This document shows, one piece after another, positions 15,913-24,844 of a stretch of 36,237 nt of DNA (positions are counted from its first letter, which is position 1; each line of letters starts with the position of its first letter). Origin of the DNA: an uncultured Blautia sp. (GTDB taxonomy: Bacteria; Bacillota; Clostridia; Lachnospirales; Lachnospiraceae). The notes beneath the pieces were generated by a model. It was not told the DNA's origin. It was given only the letters and a program-made list of their open reading frames with translations, and made no database searches. The translations under genes were made by a program, and so were the position numbers. Where the stretch lies: assembly GCF_937880195.1 (NCBI RefSeq), contig NZ_CALFLA010000069.1, positions 1-36,237 on the forward strand, given 5' to 3'.

Positions 15913-17337
15913 ATGGGAGATTGGATTATAGCAGTTATTGAGGCGGTTTATCATTTTTTATGGGGGGACCTGATCGTGATTCCCCTGCCGGGAGGAGGGA
16001 AACTTCCCCTTTCCTTACTTGTAATTATTCTGATCCCTGCAGGGATTTATTTTACGGTTCGTACAAGGTTTCTTCCCATCCGGCTGTTCCCGGATATGAT
16101 TCGCGCGGTAACAGGAAAACCAGATAAAAAAACAGAGGAAAAGTCAGGGAAAAAGAAAGGCTCTTTGTCTGTTATGCAGTCTTTGATCGTTTCCACAGCA
16201 ACCAGAGTGGGAATGGGAAATCTGGTAGGCGTTGTGGCGGCTATTTCAGCAGGAGGAGCCGGAGCTGTGTTCTGGATGTGGGTCACAGCCCTGATTGGAT
16301 CCTCCACAGCCTTTATAGAGGGAACGCTGGCTCAGCTTTATAAAGAAAAAGATCCTCTGTACGGCGGATACCGGGGAGGTCCGGCATATTACATACATAA
16401 ATACCTTCAGGAAAAAAGAGGCGGAAAGAAAAAAAGACATATGCTTCTGCCTGTATTATTTGCAGTTTCTGGACTGATCTGTTGGTGCGGAATCAGCCAG
16501 GTCATCAGTAATTCTGTATCTTCGGCTTTTGAAAATGCGTTTCATATTCCACCCTTATACAGTACCATTGCTTTGGTAGCGCTGGCAGCAGTGATCGTAC
16601 TTCGTAAAAATGCAACAGTGAAGGTTCTTGACGTGATGGTTCCTGTTATGGCGGGCTGTTATCTTCTGATAACAGTAGTTCTTATTGTTTTAAACTTTAA
16701 GACGCTGCCATCTGTTTTTGCAAGGATCTTCCAGGAGGCTTTTGGCATCCGTCAGGTAGTGGCAGGAGGATTTGGCGCAGTTCTTATGAACGGAGTAAAA
16801 AGAGGTCTTTTTTCCAATGAAGCAGGCTCCGGTTCCGCGCCCTGCGCAGCGGCGACGGCAGAGACAGATCATCCTGCAAAGGTTGGTCTTGGACAGGCCT
16901 TAGGAGTGTTTATTGACACGATCCTGATCTGTACCTGTACGGCTATGATCATGCTTCTTACACCGGAAAGCATGACAAATGGACTTGGAGGAATGGATCT
17001 TCTTCAGGCTGCAATGGATTACCACCTGGGAACCTTTGGGGTTGTCTTTATTGCTGTGATGCTCTGGCTTTTTAGTTTTTCTACATTTATTGGGATTTTG
17101 TTTTATGCAAGATCCAACGTGGCTTATCTGTTTGGAGATAACTGGGTTTCCCAGACAGGATATAAAATAATTGCTCTTATTATGCTTTTTGTAGGAGGAC
17201 TTGCCGCATATACGATTGTATGGGATCTGGGCGACGTAGGCGTAGGTCTTATGACCTTGTTTAATATTTTTATTCTGTTTCCTATGTCAAAAAAAGCCCT
17301 TGCTTCACTGGCAGATTATGAGAAAAAATATAAATAA
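15913..17337 (+). CDS. Sodium:alanine/glycine symporter (AGCS family)
   Basis: A 474-residue integral membrane protein with about ten predicted spans. The AGCS signature MGNLVGVVAAISAGGAGAVFWMW is split around residues 98-120, and FSNEAGSGSAPCAAA is the conserved segment near residue 300. Family members take up alanine, glycine or serine with sodium. AGGAGGG precedes the ATG at 15913. The divergent LysR gene likely regulates it. Which amino acid is carried cannot be settled from sequence. Confidence 0.93.
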   Translation: MGDWIIAVIEAVYHFLWGDLIVIPLPGGGKLPLSLLVIILIPAGIYFTVRTRFLPIRLFPDMIRAVTGKPDKKTEEKSGKKKGSLSVMQSLIVSTATRVGMGNLVGVVAAISAGGAGAVFWMWVTALIGSSTAFIEGTLAQLYKEKDPLYGGYRGGPAYYIHKYLQEKRGGKKKRHMLLPVLFAVSGLICWCGISQVISNSVSSAFENAFHIPPLYSTIALVALAAVIVLRKNATVKVLDVMVPVMAGCYLLITVVLIVLNFKTLPSVFARIFQEAFGIRQVVAGGFGAVLMNGVKRGLFSNEAGSGSAPCAAATAETDHPAKVGLGQALGVFIDTILICTCTAMIMLLTPESMTNGLGGMDLLQAAMDYHLGTFGVVFIAVMLWLFSFSTFIGILFYARSNVAYLFGDNWVSQTGYKIIALIMLFVGGLAAYTIVWDLGDVGVGLMTLFNIFILFPMSKKALASLADYEKKYK

Positions 17338-17376
17338 ACTGCCAGGGAATGGAAGGCTGTCAATGGAGGAATGGGT

Positions 17377-18183
17377 ATGAAGATCATTACTTTAATAGAA
17401 AATACCTGTGAACAGGAAGGTTGTCTTTTTGAACATGGACTTTCTCTGTACATAGAAACACAAAAACATAAGATTGTCCTTGATACCGGGTCCTCCGACG
17501 CCTTTATTCAAAACGCCGGGAAGCTGGGAGTAGATCTGGAGGCTGTAGACACGGTTGTTTTAAGCCATGGCCACTATGATCATTCAGGCGGTATTCTGGC
17601 TTTTGCAGAAATCAATCCCAGGGCTTTGATCTATATGCAGAAAACTGCCGGGGCAGATTATTTTCACGGGGAGAGATATATCGGCATTGATAAAAAAATT
17701 CTGGAGCTTCCAGAGGTTAGATTGATAGAGGGTGGCCTTGTTCTAGATGACCAGCTTTCTCTGTTTACTCATATTACAGGAAGACGGTGTTATCCTCAGA
17801 GCAACCTTGCCCTTACAGTAAAAAGAAATGGAATAGAAGTTAAGGATTCTTTTGATCATGAACAGTGCCTTGTGATCCGGGAGGGAGAGGAACGTATTCT
17901 TGTTTCAGGATGCGCCCACAACGGAATATTAAATATCCTGGATAAATACAGGGAATTATATCATGAACTTCCTAAAAGAGTGATCAGTGGTTTCCATATG
18001 ATGAAAAAAACGCCATACACAAAGGAAGAACAAGATACGATTCTTGCCAATGCCAGGGAGCTTGCAGGCTATGACACCATATTTTATACTGGACACTGTA
18101 CCGGGGACGAGGCCTTTGAACTGATGAAGCCGATTATGGGAGAAAAGTTGGTGCGTCTTAGAAGCGGTATAAGAGTGATGTAG
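17377..18183 (+). CDS. Metallo-beta-lactamase-fold hydrolase
   Basis: A 268-residue cytoplasmic protein with the metal-binding HGHYDH motif at 64-69, a further histidine in SGCAHNGILN near residue 178, and TGHCTGDEAF near the C-terminus. It resembles the group often annotated as dihydropterin-ribofuranosyl-aminobenzene phosphate synthase, a name from methanogens that is unlikely to describe its role here. The ATG at 17377 has GGAGGA six bases upstream; the ATG at 17371 directly abuts it and is less likely. It follows the symporter by 39 bp and may share its transcript. Function unknown. Confidence 0.85.
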   Translation: MKIITLIENTCEQEGCLFEHGLSLYIETQKHKIVLDTGSSDAFIQNAGKLGVDLEAVDTVVLSHGHYDHSGGILAFAEINPRALIYMQKTAGADYFHGERYIGIDKKILELPEVRLIEGGLVLDDQLSLFTHITGRRCYPQSNLALTVKRNGIEVKDSFDHEQCLVIREGEERILVSGCAHNGILNILDKYRELYHELPKRVISGFHMMKKTPYTKEEQDTILANARELAGYDTIFYTGHCTGDEAFELMKPIMGEKLVRLRSGIRVM

Positions 18184-18213
18184 GTAAATTTTCTTAGATT
18201 CCCTTAAATTAAC

Positions 18214-18249
18214 CTGTAAATTACAGACATTCATGGCCATTTGTATTAT
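18214..18249 (+). promoter_or_regulatory. Candidate promoter of the L,D-transpeptidase gene with overlapping palindrome
   Basis: TTACAG (18221-18226), 17 bp, TATTAT (18244-18249) upstream of the gene at 18295. The -35 box is the right half of a perfect CTGTAA-A-TTACAG palindrome (18214-18226). An alternative -10 lies slightly downstream. Confidence 0.4.
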
Positions 18250-18294
18250 AATGGATCATATGTATAGAATACAAAAGATATAGAGGGATGGGCT

Positions 18295-19737
18295 ATGAAT
18301 AAAAAGATCACAATCAGCAGAAAGACATTAAAGATCATTCTGGGAGCTTGTATTGGGGCAACAGTTCTGATGACAGTGGGATTTCTTCTGTATATTTATA
18401 TGGTTGATAAGAACACACTGGGAAGATCGATCCGTATCTGTCAGACAGAAGTATCGAAGCTTACAGTAGAAGAGGCAGAACAGAAGATAGTAGATACTTT
18501 TGGAAACAGGGAAGTGTCATTTCAGGAAGACGGAAGCGAGGTCAGGCGTATCACTTTAAGGGAACTGGGATATTCTCTTGACCAGGGAACGCTGAAAACC
18601 CAGCTTGCAGCTATAAAAGAAGAACGGGATTCTGACAGGCAGATTTTTGCCCGTCCGGTAAATTATTCCATCGGGTATCAGGTGAAGCGAGATGAGTCGG
18701 CAGAGCGGGCGGCTCTTGACCCTTCCCATTTTGGAAATAAAGAAAGAAAAGCTTCTGAGGACGCCTTTATTTCTTACGACGAACAAAAAAAGACCTTTAT
18801 CATTACCAGAGATATTCTTGGAAACCAGATTGATGTAGAACGTCTTTTAAGCCATGTGGATCAGGCGCTTTCGGCTGAATTTGAAAAAAGCCTTCTGGTG
18901 GGAGAAATTAAATTCCAGCTTGGAGCAGAGGATTATGTGCAGCCAGAGATCAAAGTTACAGAAGAAATGCAGCAGCAGCTTAACAGTCTGAACGATCAGT
19001 TAAATAAATATCGTACAGCTTCTGTTACCTACACCTTTGGTTCTGCTAAGGAAATACTTGATTCTTCAGTGATCCAGTCCTGGATTAAGATAAACGGTAC
19101 AGAAATTTCCATTGACGAAGGAGCGGCTAAATCTTATATTGAAAAGCTGGCGGCAGATTACAATACGATTTATGTTCCTCGTACCTTCCGTACTTCTTAT
19201 GGGAATGATGTGTCTATACCGGGAAATGAATATGGGTATCGGATCGATCAGGCAGGAGAACTGAAACAGCTTATGGAGGATCTGAAATCAGGAACCCCTG
19301 TTTCCAGAGAGCCTGTTTATGAAATCAGCGGTTTTCAGAGAAATGGACGGGACGATCTGGCAGGAAGCTATATAGAGGTAAGTCTTGACAATCAGCATTT
19401 ATGGCTTTATAAGGACGGAGCTCTTGTGACAGAAACAGATATTGTCAGCGGCGCTCCTACGCCGGAGCGGGAAACCTACAGAGGCGCATGGCCTATACCC
19501 TATAAGGCAAGTCCTTTTGAGCTGACCAGTGATGAGTATGGATATAATGTTAAGGTGAAATACTGGATGCCTTTTGTTTATGGACAAGGACTTCATGATG
19601 CCTCCTGGCAATCATCCTTTGGGGGAAGCCGTTATAAGTCAGGGGCGGGAAGCCATGGCTGCATCAATCTTCCCACAGATCAGGCGGCCCTTATTTTCAA
19701 CACCATTGACAGCGGTTATCCAATTATCATTTATTAA
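18295..19737 (+). CDS. Membrane-anchored L,D-transpeptidase (YkuD) with peptidoglycan-binding-like domain
   Basis: A 480-residue extracytoplasmic enzyme that would form or exchange 3-3 type peptidoglycan cross-links or attach proteins to the wall. Lysine-rich N-terminus, then one membrane segment at about 13-36 (signal anchor), a long region with repeated alpha/beta segments as in PG_binding_4 domains (about 45-340), and a C-terminal YkuD domain (about 360-480). The catalytic motif SHGCINLP carries C456 and H454. A strong terminator follows directly. AGAGGGATGG precedes the ATG. Confidence 0.93.
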   Translation: MNKKITISRKTLKIILGACIGATVLMTVGFLLYIYMVDKNTLGRSIRICQTEVSKLTVEEAEQKIVDTFGNREVSFQEDGSEVRRITLRELGYSLDQGTLKTQLAAIKEERDSDRQIFARPVNYSIGYQVKRDESAERAALDPSHFGNKERKASEDAFISYDEQKKTFIITRDILGNQIDVERLLSHVDQALSAEFEKSLLVGEIKFQLGAEDYVQPEIKVTEEMQQQLNSLNDQLNKYRTASVTYTFGSAKEILDSSVIQSWIKINGTEISIDEGAAKSYIEKLAADYNTIYVPRTFRTSYGNDVSIPGNEYGYRIDQAGELKQLMEDLKSGTPVSREPVYEISGFQRNGRDDLAGSYIEVSLDNQHLWLYKDGALVTETDIVSGAPTPERETYRGAWPIPYKASPFELTSDEYGYNVKVKYWMPFVYGQGLHDASWQSSFGGSRYKSGAGSHGCINLPTDQAALIFNTIDSGYPIIIY

Positions 19738-19751
19738 ATCAATACAGATAG

Positions 19752-19811
19752 AGACGTTTTGTCCGCAGGAAATTGAAAAGTGCGGACAGGACGTCTTTTT
19801 GTTTTTGGAAT
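19752..19811 (+). terminator. Strong intrinsic terminator after the L,D-transpeptidase
   Basis: A 16-bp stem (19752-19767 with 19781-19796, two G-U pairs), 13-nt loop, then a T-rich tail. It isolates the transpeptidase gene from the regulator operon downstream. Confidence 0.9.
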
Positions 19812-19817
19812 ATTCTA

Positions 19818-19895
19818 TTGACAAGAAAAGTTGTCATTTTATATTGACAAATAAAGTTGTCAATGATATGATAAAAATGACAAGGAAAGTTGTCA
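19818..19895 (+). promoter_or_regulatory. Promoter with three palindromic operators, XRE-DUF3169 operon
   Basis: Three copies of TGACAA-N6-TTGTCA at 19819-19836, 19845-19862 and 19878-19895; the six central bases end in AAAG each time. The middle copy supplies TTGACA (19844-19849), which is followed after 17 bp by TATGAT (19867-19872), so copy 2 covers the -35 box and copy 3 the transcription start. This is the layout of an autorepressed operon, with the adjacent XRE protein the natural ligand. Confidence 0.8.
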
Positions 19896-19927
19896 AAAAT
19901 CTGATCAGAAAAAGAAGGGATGAGACA

Positions 19928-20137
19928 ATGCCGCTATATAATAACCTGAAAGAACACAGGACAGCGTTAGGGATCAACCAGACGGAGCTTGGGAAAATGG
20001 CAGGTGTATCGCGCCAGACTATCAGTCTGATCGAGAGAGGAGATTATTCTCCATCTGTGGCTCTTGCCCTGAAGCTGGCAAAAATATGCCAGGTAACAGT
20101 AGAAGACATTTTTGTTTATGAGGAGGACGAATCATGA
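19928..20137 (+). CDS. Small XRE-family transcriptional regulator
   Basis: A 69-residue protein that is almost entirely one helix-turn-helix domain (helices around 17-39, NQTELGKMAGVSRQTISLIERG). It belongs to the short Cro/CI-like regulators with a C-terminal tail EEDES. The frame is open upstream to 19574, but that part overlaps the transpeptidase, terminator and operators; the ATG at 19928 with AAGAAGGGATGAG is the real start. Three palindromes before it suggest autorepression. The stop overlaps the next start by four bases. Confidence 0.9.
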   Translation: MPLYNNLKEHRTALGINQTELGKMAGVSRQTISLIERGDYSPSVALALKLAKICQVTVEDIFVYEEDES

Positions 20138-20931
20138 AAACAGCAGAAAATAAAAAGAACTACAATATGAAATTTGCTTTGAAAATGCTGTTCTGGATGG
20201 CTGTAGGAGGCGTGTTGGGATTTGCTGTGGTATGGTTTGGGACGCAGACAAAGCTTGTGGGACGTTTTTTTGAAGATTTGGCTTTATTTGTCCAGAATCT
20301 GATGATTCCGATGACAGCAGTGATTACGGCAGGCGGAATCATAATTGGAGAGGTGATATTGAAAAAAATGAAGGCTATGACAGAAAAGATCCTCCATGCA
20401 GAAGATGAGGAATGTGACGAATTGGAATATCAGGAGGAGAGGATTGCTTCTTTTGGACTGAATATCAGTAACCTTGCCATGGCGTTATCCATTCTTGTTG
20501 TGAGTATGGGATATTCGGGAAAATATTTGGGAAAATCTGATAAAAATGCTATGAATTTTATGGTTGCCATTATTATTTTTGTGATCTGTTTTTTCTATGA
20601 GGGAATTTGGCAAATGCGTTATGTAAAGGTGATCCAGTTATCCAGACCGGAGTTTAATGACACGGATCCTTCTTCCAGAAAATTTCAGAAGCAGTGGCTG
20701 GAGCGCTGTGACGAGGCGGAAAAAGAACAGATTTATGAGAGTTCTTATCATACCTATCTGTTTCTGGCAAAGGCTCTTCCCATAGCCATGGTCTTTGCAA
20801 TGCTTGCCAATCTTTTGTATGACACAGGGGTTTTTGCGGTGGTTCTTCTTGCTTTGATCTGGGTTGCTTCTACCGTATACTATACTCATTCCTGCATTGC
20901 CTACAGAAAAAAGAAAATAATACGAAAATAA
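20134..20931 (+). CDS. DUF3169-like multi-pass membrane protein
   Basis: A 265-residue membrane protein with about six hydrophobic segments (roughly 16-36, 50-70, 111-130, 140-158, 210-228, 232-252) and a charged loop at 72-110. The segment IWQMRYVKVIQLSRPEFNDTDPSS and the overall plan resemble DUF3169 proteins, which commonly occur beside small XRE regulators. No catalytic motif or signal peptide. ATGA overlap with the regulator gene shows translational coupling. The biochemical role is not known; a stress- or envelope-linked function is only a guess. Confidence 0.75.
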   Translation: MKTAENKKNYNMKFALKMLFWMAVGGVLGFAVVWFGTQTKLVGRFFEDLALFVQNLMIPMTAVITAGGIIIGEVILKKMKAMTEKILHAEDEECDELEYQEERIASFGLNISNLAMALSILVVSMGYSGKYLGKSDKNAMNFMVAIIIFVICFFYEGIWQMRYVKVIQLSRPEFNDTDPSSRKFQKQWLERCDEAEKEQIYESSYHTYLFLAKALPIAMVFAMLANLLYDTGVFAVVLLALIWVASTVYYTHSCIAYRKKKIIRK

Positions 20932-20957
20932 AAAGGAGGGACAAGATCCCTCCTTTT
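20931..20957 (+). terminator. Intrinsic terminator after the DUF3169-like gene
   Basis: AAAAGGAGGG (20931-20940) pairs with CCCTCCTTTT (20948-20957) around a 7-nt loop, with T residues at the 3' side. It starts at the last base of the stop codon. Confidence 0.8.
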
Positions 20958-20983
20958 ATAATGCGGCAATTTGACCTTGAAAA

Positions 20984-21012
20984 TTGACATTTTTCTGTCA
21001 AAATTATATAAT
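20984..21012 (+). promoter_or_regulatory. Near-consensus promoter of the cbi operon with inverted repeat over -35
   Basis: TTGACA (20984-20989), 17 bp, TATAAT (21007-21012): a perfect consensus match only 27 bp before the cbiD ATG. The -35 box is half of a TTGACA-N6-TGTCAA palindrome (20984-21001), a possible operator. The transcript leader would be about 20 nt, too short for a cobalamin riboswitch. Confidence 0.8.
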
Positions 21013-21038
21013 AAAAAACGGAAATAAGGAGGGCGAAT

Positions 21039-22247
21039 ATGGCACATAAGACAGGACTGGAAGAGTATTACGTGATCCGAAATCAGAAGAAACTGCGCTT
21101 TGGGTATACCACAGGTTCCTGCGCTGCTGCGGCAGCAAAGGGTGCGGCAGAGATCCTTTTGGGAGAGAAAAAAATCTCAGAAGTGGAGCTTATGACTCCC
21201 AAGGGAATCTGTCTGAACCTAGAACTTCTTGATATCCGTCAGGAAGAAAATTCTGTAAGCTGCGCAGTGCGCAAGGATGGGGGAGATGACCCGGATACTA
21301 CAGATGGAATCCTGGTATATGCTCTTGTAGAAAAGATACCGGCATCCTCTGACCCGGATAAAATGAAAAGGGAAACAGAGACACAAGGTACGAGAGAGCG
21401 TATTCTTATTGACGGAGGAGAAGGCGTAGGCCGTGTGACAAAGCCAGGGCTTAAGCAGCCCATTGGAGAAGCGGCAATTAATCCTGTGCCAAGAGCCATG
21501 ATCCTGAAGTCTGTGGAGGAGGCCGCAGACAGATTTCATTATGAAGGCAGACTGAAAATTACTATATCTGTGCCAGAGGGAAAAGAGATTGCAAAAAAAA
21601 CCTTTAATCCAAGGCTGGGCATTGTGGGAGGAATTTCCATTCTGGGAACATCAGGGATCGTAGAACCTATGAGTGAAAAAGCCCTGGTGGACAGCATCCG
21701 TGTGGAGATGAGCCAGCGCAGGGCAATGGGAGAGGAATATCTTCTTGTTACCCCGGGTAATTACGGCGCAGATTATTTAAAAGAACATATGGAGCTTCCC
21801 TTTGAAAAAAACATGAAATGCAGTAATTTCATAGGGGAAACCATAGATATGGCAATAGATATGGAGGCAAAAGGAATCCTTTTTGTTTCACATATCGGTA
21901 AATTTGTAAAAGTTGCAGCAGGAATCATGAATACCCATTCTCATTGTGCGGACGGAAGGATGGAGGTTCTCTGTGCAGGAGCTGTACGTGCGGGAGGCAG
22001 CCTGACCTGTGCAAAGGAGATTCTGGATTGCAATACTACAGACGAGGCCTTGTCTGTTCTGAAAGATCATGGGATCCTGGAGGAAACCATGAAAATTCTT
22101 ATGGAGAAAATCCAGTTCTATCTGGACCATCGTTCTTACAGCCAGATTCTTCTTGGCGCGGTGGTTTTTTCCAATGAATACGGATATCTGGGACAGACGG
22201 CACATGCAGCGGAATTGATTCAAAAACTAACAAAAGGAGAAAAATGA
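21039..22247 (+). CDS. cbiD: Cobalt-precorrin-5B C1-methyltransferase CbiD
   Basis: Methylates C-1 of the contracted corrin ring in the anaerobic B12 pathway. The 402-residue protein shows the N-terminal GYTTGSCAAAAAKGA block at 22-36 and the internal DGGDDPDTTDG and GEAAINPVPR segments typical of CbiD. It uses S-adenosylmethionine but is not of the common tetrapyrrole methylase fold. AAGGAGGG lies before the ATG. First gene of a ten-gene operon; cbiF begins two bases after its stop. Confidence 0.95.
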   Translation: MAHKTGLEEYYVIRNQKKLRFGYTTGSCAAAAAKGAAEILLGEKKISEVELMTPKGICLNLELLDIRQEENSVSCAVRKDGGDDPDTTDGILVYALVEKIPASSDPDKMKRETETQGTRERILIDGGEGVGRVTKPGLKQPIGEAAINPVPRAMILKSVEEAADRFHYEGRLKITISVPEGKEIAKKTFNPRLGIVGGISILGTSGIVEPMSEKALVDSIRVEMSQRRAMGEEYLLVTPGNYGADYLKEHMELPFEKNMKCSNFIGETIDMAIDMEAKGILFVSHIGKFVKVAAGIMNTHSHCADGRMEVLCAGAVRAGGSLTCAKEILDCNTTDEALSVLKDHGILEETMKILMEKIQFYLDHRSYSQILLGAVVFSNEYGYLGQTAHAAELIQKLTKGEK

Positions 22248-22248
22248 G

Positions 22249-23007
22249 ATGATTCATTTTGTGGGAGCAGGACCGGGAGCGCCGGATCTTATTACAGTCA
22301 GAGGAAAAAAATATCTGGAAGAAGCAGATGTGATCATTTATGCAGGGTCTCTTGTGAATCCTCAGCTTTTGGAATACAGCAAAGACGTATGCACGATTTA
22401 TAACAGCGCAAAAATGACTCTTGAGGAAGTGATTTCCGTTATGGAACGGGCAGAGACAGAGGGCAAGACAACGGTTCGCCTTCATACAGGAGACCCCTGT
22501 ATTTACGGCGCTATCCGTGAGCAGATGGATATTCTGGATGAAAAGGGGATACCCTACGATTCTTGTCCTGGAGTAAGCTCCTTCTGCGGCGCTGCAAGCG
22601 CTCTTGATCTGGAATATACGCTTCCTGATATTTCCCAGAGTGTGATCATTACAAGAATGGAAGGCAGGACGCCGGTTCCGTCTAAAGAAAGTATTCAGTC
22701 ATTTGCAGCTCATCAGGCTTCTATGGTTGTATTTTTAAGTACAGGAATGCTGGAAGAATTAAGCAAAAGACTGATCGAGGGAGGCTATCAGGAGGATACG
22801 CCTGCGGCTATTGTTTATAAGGCAACCTGGCCGGATGAGAAAAAGTTTATCTGCACAGTAGGAACCCTTGCACAAACAGCGGCAGAAAATAATATAACAA
22901 AGACAGCTCTTATGATCATTGGAGATGCGGTTAAGGCGGCCCATTATGACCGTTCCAAATTATACGATCCTTCTTTTACAACAGAGTTTCGAAAGGCGTC
23001 TAAATAA
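22249..23007 (+). CDS. cbiF: Cobalt-precorrin-4 C11-methyltransferase CbiF/CobM
   Basis: A tetrapyrrole methylase that adds the C-11 methyl group. It has the N-terminal VGAGPGAPDLIT loop at 5-16, HTGDPCIYGA near residue 79 for SAM binding, and the PGVSSFCGAASAL segment near residue 107. Length 252 is normal. The start overlaps the cbiD stop region with AAAGGAG upstream, indicating coupled translation. Confidence 0.93.
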   Translation: MIHFVGAGPGAPDLITVRGKKYLEEADVIIYAGSLVNPQLLEYSKDVCTIYNSAKMTLEEVISVMERAETEGKTTVRLHTGDPCIYGAIREQMDILDEKGIPYDSCPGVSSFCGAASALDLEYTLPDISQSVIITRMEGRTPVPSKESIQSFAAHQASMVVFLSTGMLEELSKRLIEGGYQEDTPAAIVYKATWPDEKKFICTVGTLAQTAAENNITKTALMIIGDAVKAAHYDRSKLYDPSFTTEFRKASK

Positions 23008-23022
23008 TTCAGGGGGCAGAAT

Positions 23023-24120
23023 ATGAAGCTTTCCATCATCTGTTTCAGTATGACCGGATTTGTTACAGCGAAGAAGCTAAAGACCGGACTTGAAAAACAA
23101 GGCCATGATGTTTCTCTGGCGGCAAAAAGCAAATACCTGGAAGATTCCATAAAAGAAAGTGTGGGAGAATGGAGCAAAGACCGCTTTACCAGGGACGACG
23201 GAATCGTTTTTGTGGGAGCCTGCGGTATTGCAGTACGAAGTATTGCTCCTTACGTAGCGTCCAAGAAATCAGATCCGGCAGTTCTTGTAATTGACGAATG
23301 CGGCAGATTTGTGATTTCCTTGCTGTCAGGTCATCTTGGCGGAGCCAATGATCTGGCTGCTCTTTGCAGCAGGATTTTGGATGCACAGCCGGTGATCACA
23401 ACAGCAACAGACCTGCACAGTCGGTTTGCTGTGGACGTATTTGCAAAAAAGAATCATTGTGAGATTCACAATATGAAAGCAGCCAAAGAAGTATCGGCCG
23501 CTCTTCTTGCTGGAGAAACCGTAGGATTTTACAGTGAATTTCCATATAAGGGCAAATTACCTGATGGACTTACAGTTTGTGATTTGTCTGGAAAGAAGAG
23601 AAATATAGAAGATAAAAATATGGCAGACTTTTGCCAGGATCAGGCTTCGGATATACCCCAAATAGGCATTGCTGTCACCATACATAAAAACTGTGTTCCT
23701 TTTGCGTCTACCGTTCAGGTGATTCCCAAAATCCTGACCATAGGCATGGGGTGCAGGAAGAATAAGGACATGGAAGAAATAAAAAAAGCAGCGGAGAAAT
23801 GCTTTGTGGAAACAGGAGTTTTTCCACAGGCAGCGGAAGCTCTTGCCAGCATTTCCATAAAAAAAGAGGAGCCAGGACTGATTGCTTTTGCAAAAGAAAA
23901 GAATCTTCCTTTTATCACTTATGAAGGGGAAGAATTAATGGAGGTTTCGGGGGATTTTACCCCTTCACCTTTTGTAAAAAAAATCACAGGAGTAGATAAT
24001 GTGTGCGAGAGAAGCGCTGTGCGCTTTTCAGATAACGGAGAACTGATAAAAAGAAAAATCAGCGAAAATGGAGTGACTGCCGCTTTGGCAGTCCGAAAAT
24101 GGGAGGTACGTTTTGAATAA
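23023..24120 (+). CDS. cbiG: Cobalt-precorrin-5A hydrolase CbiG
   Basis: Opens the delta-lactone of cobalt-precorrin-5A and releases acetaldehyde, the step specific to the anaerobic pathway. The N-terminal half has FVGACGIAVRSIAPYVASK and SGHLGGAN with TTATDLHSRFAVD, and the C-terminal half (about 238-360) has the GMGCRKNK and AALASISIKKEEPGL segments of the CbiG C domain. The 365-residue length is normal. Its last 8 bases overlap the next gene. Confidence 0.93.
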   Translation: MKLSIICFSMTGFVTAKKLKTGLEKQGHDVSLAAKSKYLEDSIKESVGEWSKDRFTRDDGIVFVGACGIAVRSIAPYVASKKSDPAVLVIDECGRFVISLLSGHLGGANDLAALCSRILDAQPVITTATDLHSRFAVDVFAKKNHCEIHNMKAAKEVSAALLAGETVGFYSEFPYKGKLPDGLTVCDLSGKKRNIEDKNMADFCQDQASDIPQIGIAVTIHKNCVPFASTVQVIPKILTIGMGCRKNKDMEEIKKAAEKCFVETGVFPQAAEALASISIKKEEPGLIAFAKEKNLPFITYEGEELMEVSGDFTPSPFVKKITGVDNVCERSAVRFSDNGELIKRKISENGVTAALAVRKWEVRFE

Positions 24121-24844
24121 AATATATGTAGTAGGAATTGGGCCGGGAGGCTGCGATCAGATGACAGGGATCGCTATGGAGGCTTTAAAAGAAAGCCATG
24201 TGATCATTGGTTATACCGTGTATGTAGATCTTGTAAAAGATACGTTTCCGGATAAAGAATTTTTGACTACTCCAATGAAAAAAGAAGTTGACCGCTGTGT
24301 TCTTGCTTTTGAGGAAGCGAAGAAAGGAAAAGTCGTTTCCATGATCTGCAGCGGCGACGCAGGGGTATATGGAATGGCAGGACTGATGTATGAGGTGGGG
24401 GTTAAGTATCCGGATGTAGAGCTTACTATTGTTCCGGGCGTTACGGCAGCTCTTGGGGGAGCGGCAGTTCTCGGGGCTCCTTTAATCCATGATTTCTGCC
24501 TTATCAGCCTCAGCGATCTTCTGACCCCATGGGAAAAGATCGAGGCAAGGCTTCTGGGAGCCTCTCAGGCTGATTTTGTGATCTGCCTTTACAATCCATC
24601 CAGCAGAAAACGCCATGACTACCTTCAGAAGGCCTGTGACCTTATGATGCAGTATAAATCTCCAGAAACTGTCTGCGGTACGGTTTCCATGATCGGAAGA
24701 GAAGGAGAGGAATATCATCTTATGACATTGAAGGAGCTTCGGGATACAGAAGTGGATATGTTTACCACTGTATTTATCGGAAACTCTCAGACAAAAAATA
24801 TTAACGGAAAAATGGTAACACCAAGAGGATACAGGAATGTATAA
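24113..24844 (+). CDS. cbiH: Cobalt-precorrin-3B C17-methyltransferase CbiH/CobJ
   Basis: Adds the C-17 methyl group and contracts the macrocycle. Tetrapyrrole methylase fold: VVGIGPGGCDQMT at 5-17, SGDAGVYGMAGL near residue 81, PGVTAALGGAAVLGAPL near 107, and LYNPSSRKR near 160. It starts at TTG 24113, supported by GGGAGGT six bases upstream and a normal 243-residue length; no ATG is close by. Overlaps cbiG by 8 bases and the following gene by 8. Confidence 0.93.
   Translation: MNKIYVVGIGPGGCDQMTGIAMEALKESHVIIGYTVYVDLVKDTFPDKEFLTTPMKKEVDRCVLAFEEAKKGKVVSMICSGDAGVYGMAGLMYEVGVKYPDVELTIVPGVTAALGGAAVLGAPLIHDFCLISLSDLLTPWEKIEARLLGASQADFVICLYNPSSRKRHDYLQKACDLMMQYKSPETVCGTVSMIGREGEEYHLMTLKELRDTEVDMFTTVFIGNSQTKNINGKMVTPRGYRNV

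Noticed and set aside
20958..21038. Cobalamin riboswitch upstream of cbiD
   Set aside because: The gap is too short and none of the conserved B12-box sequence is visible.
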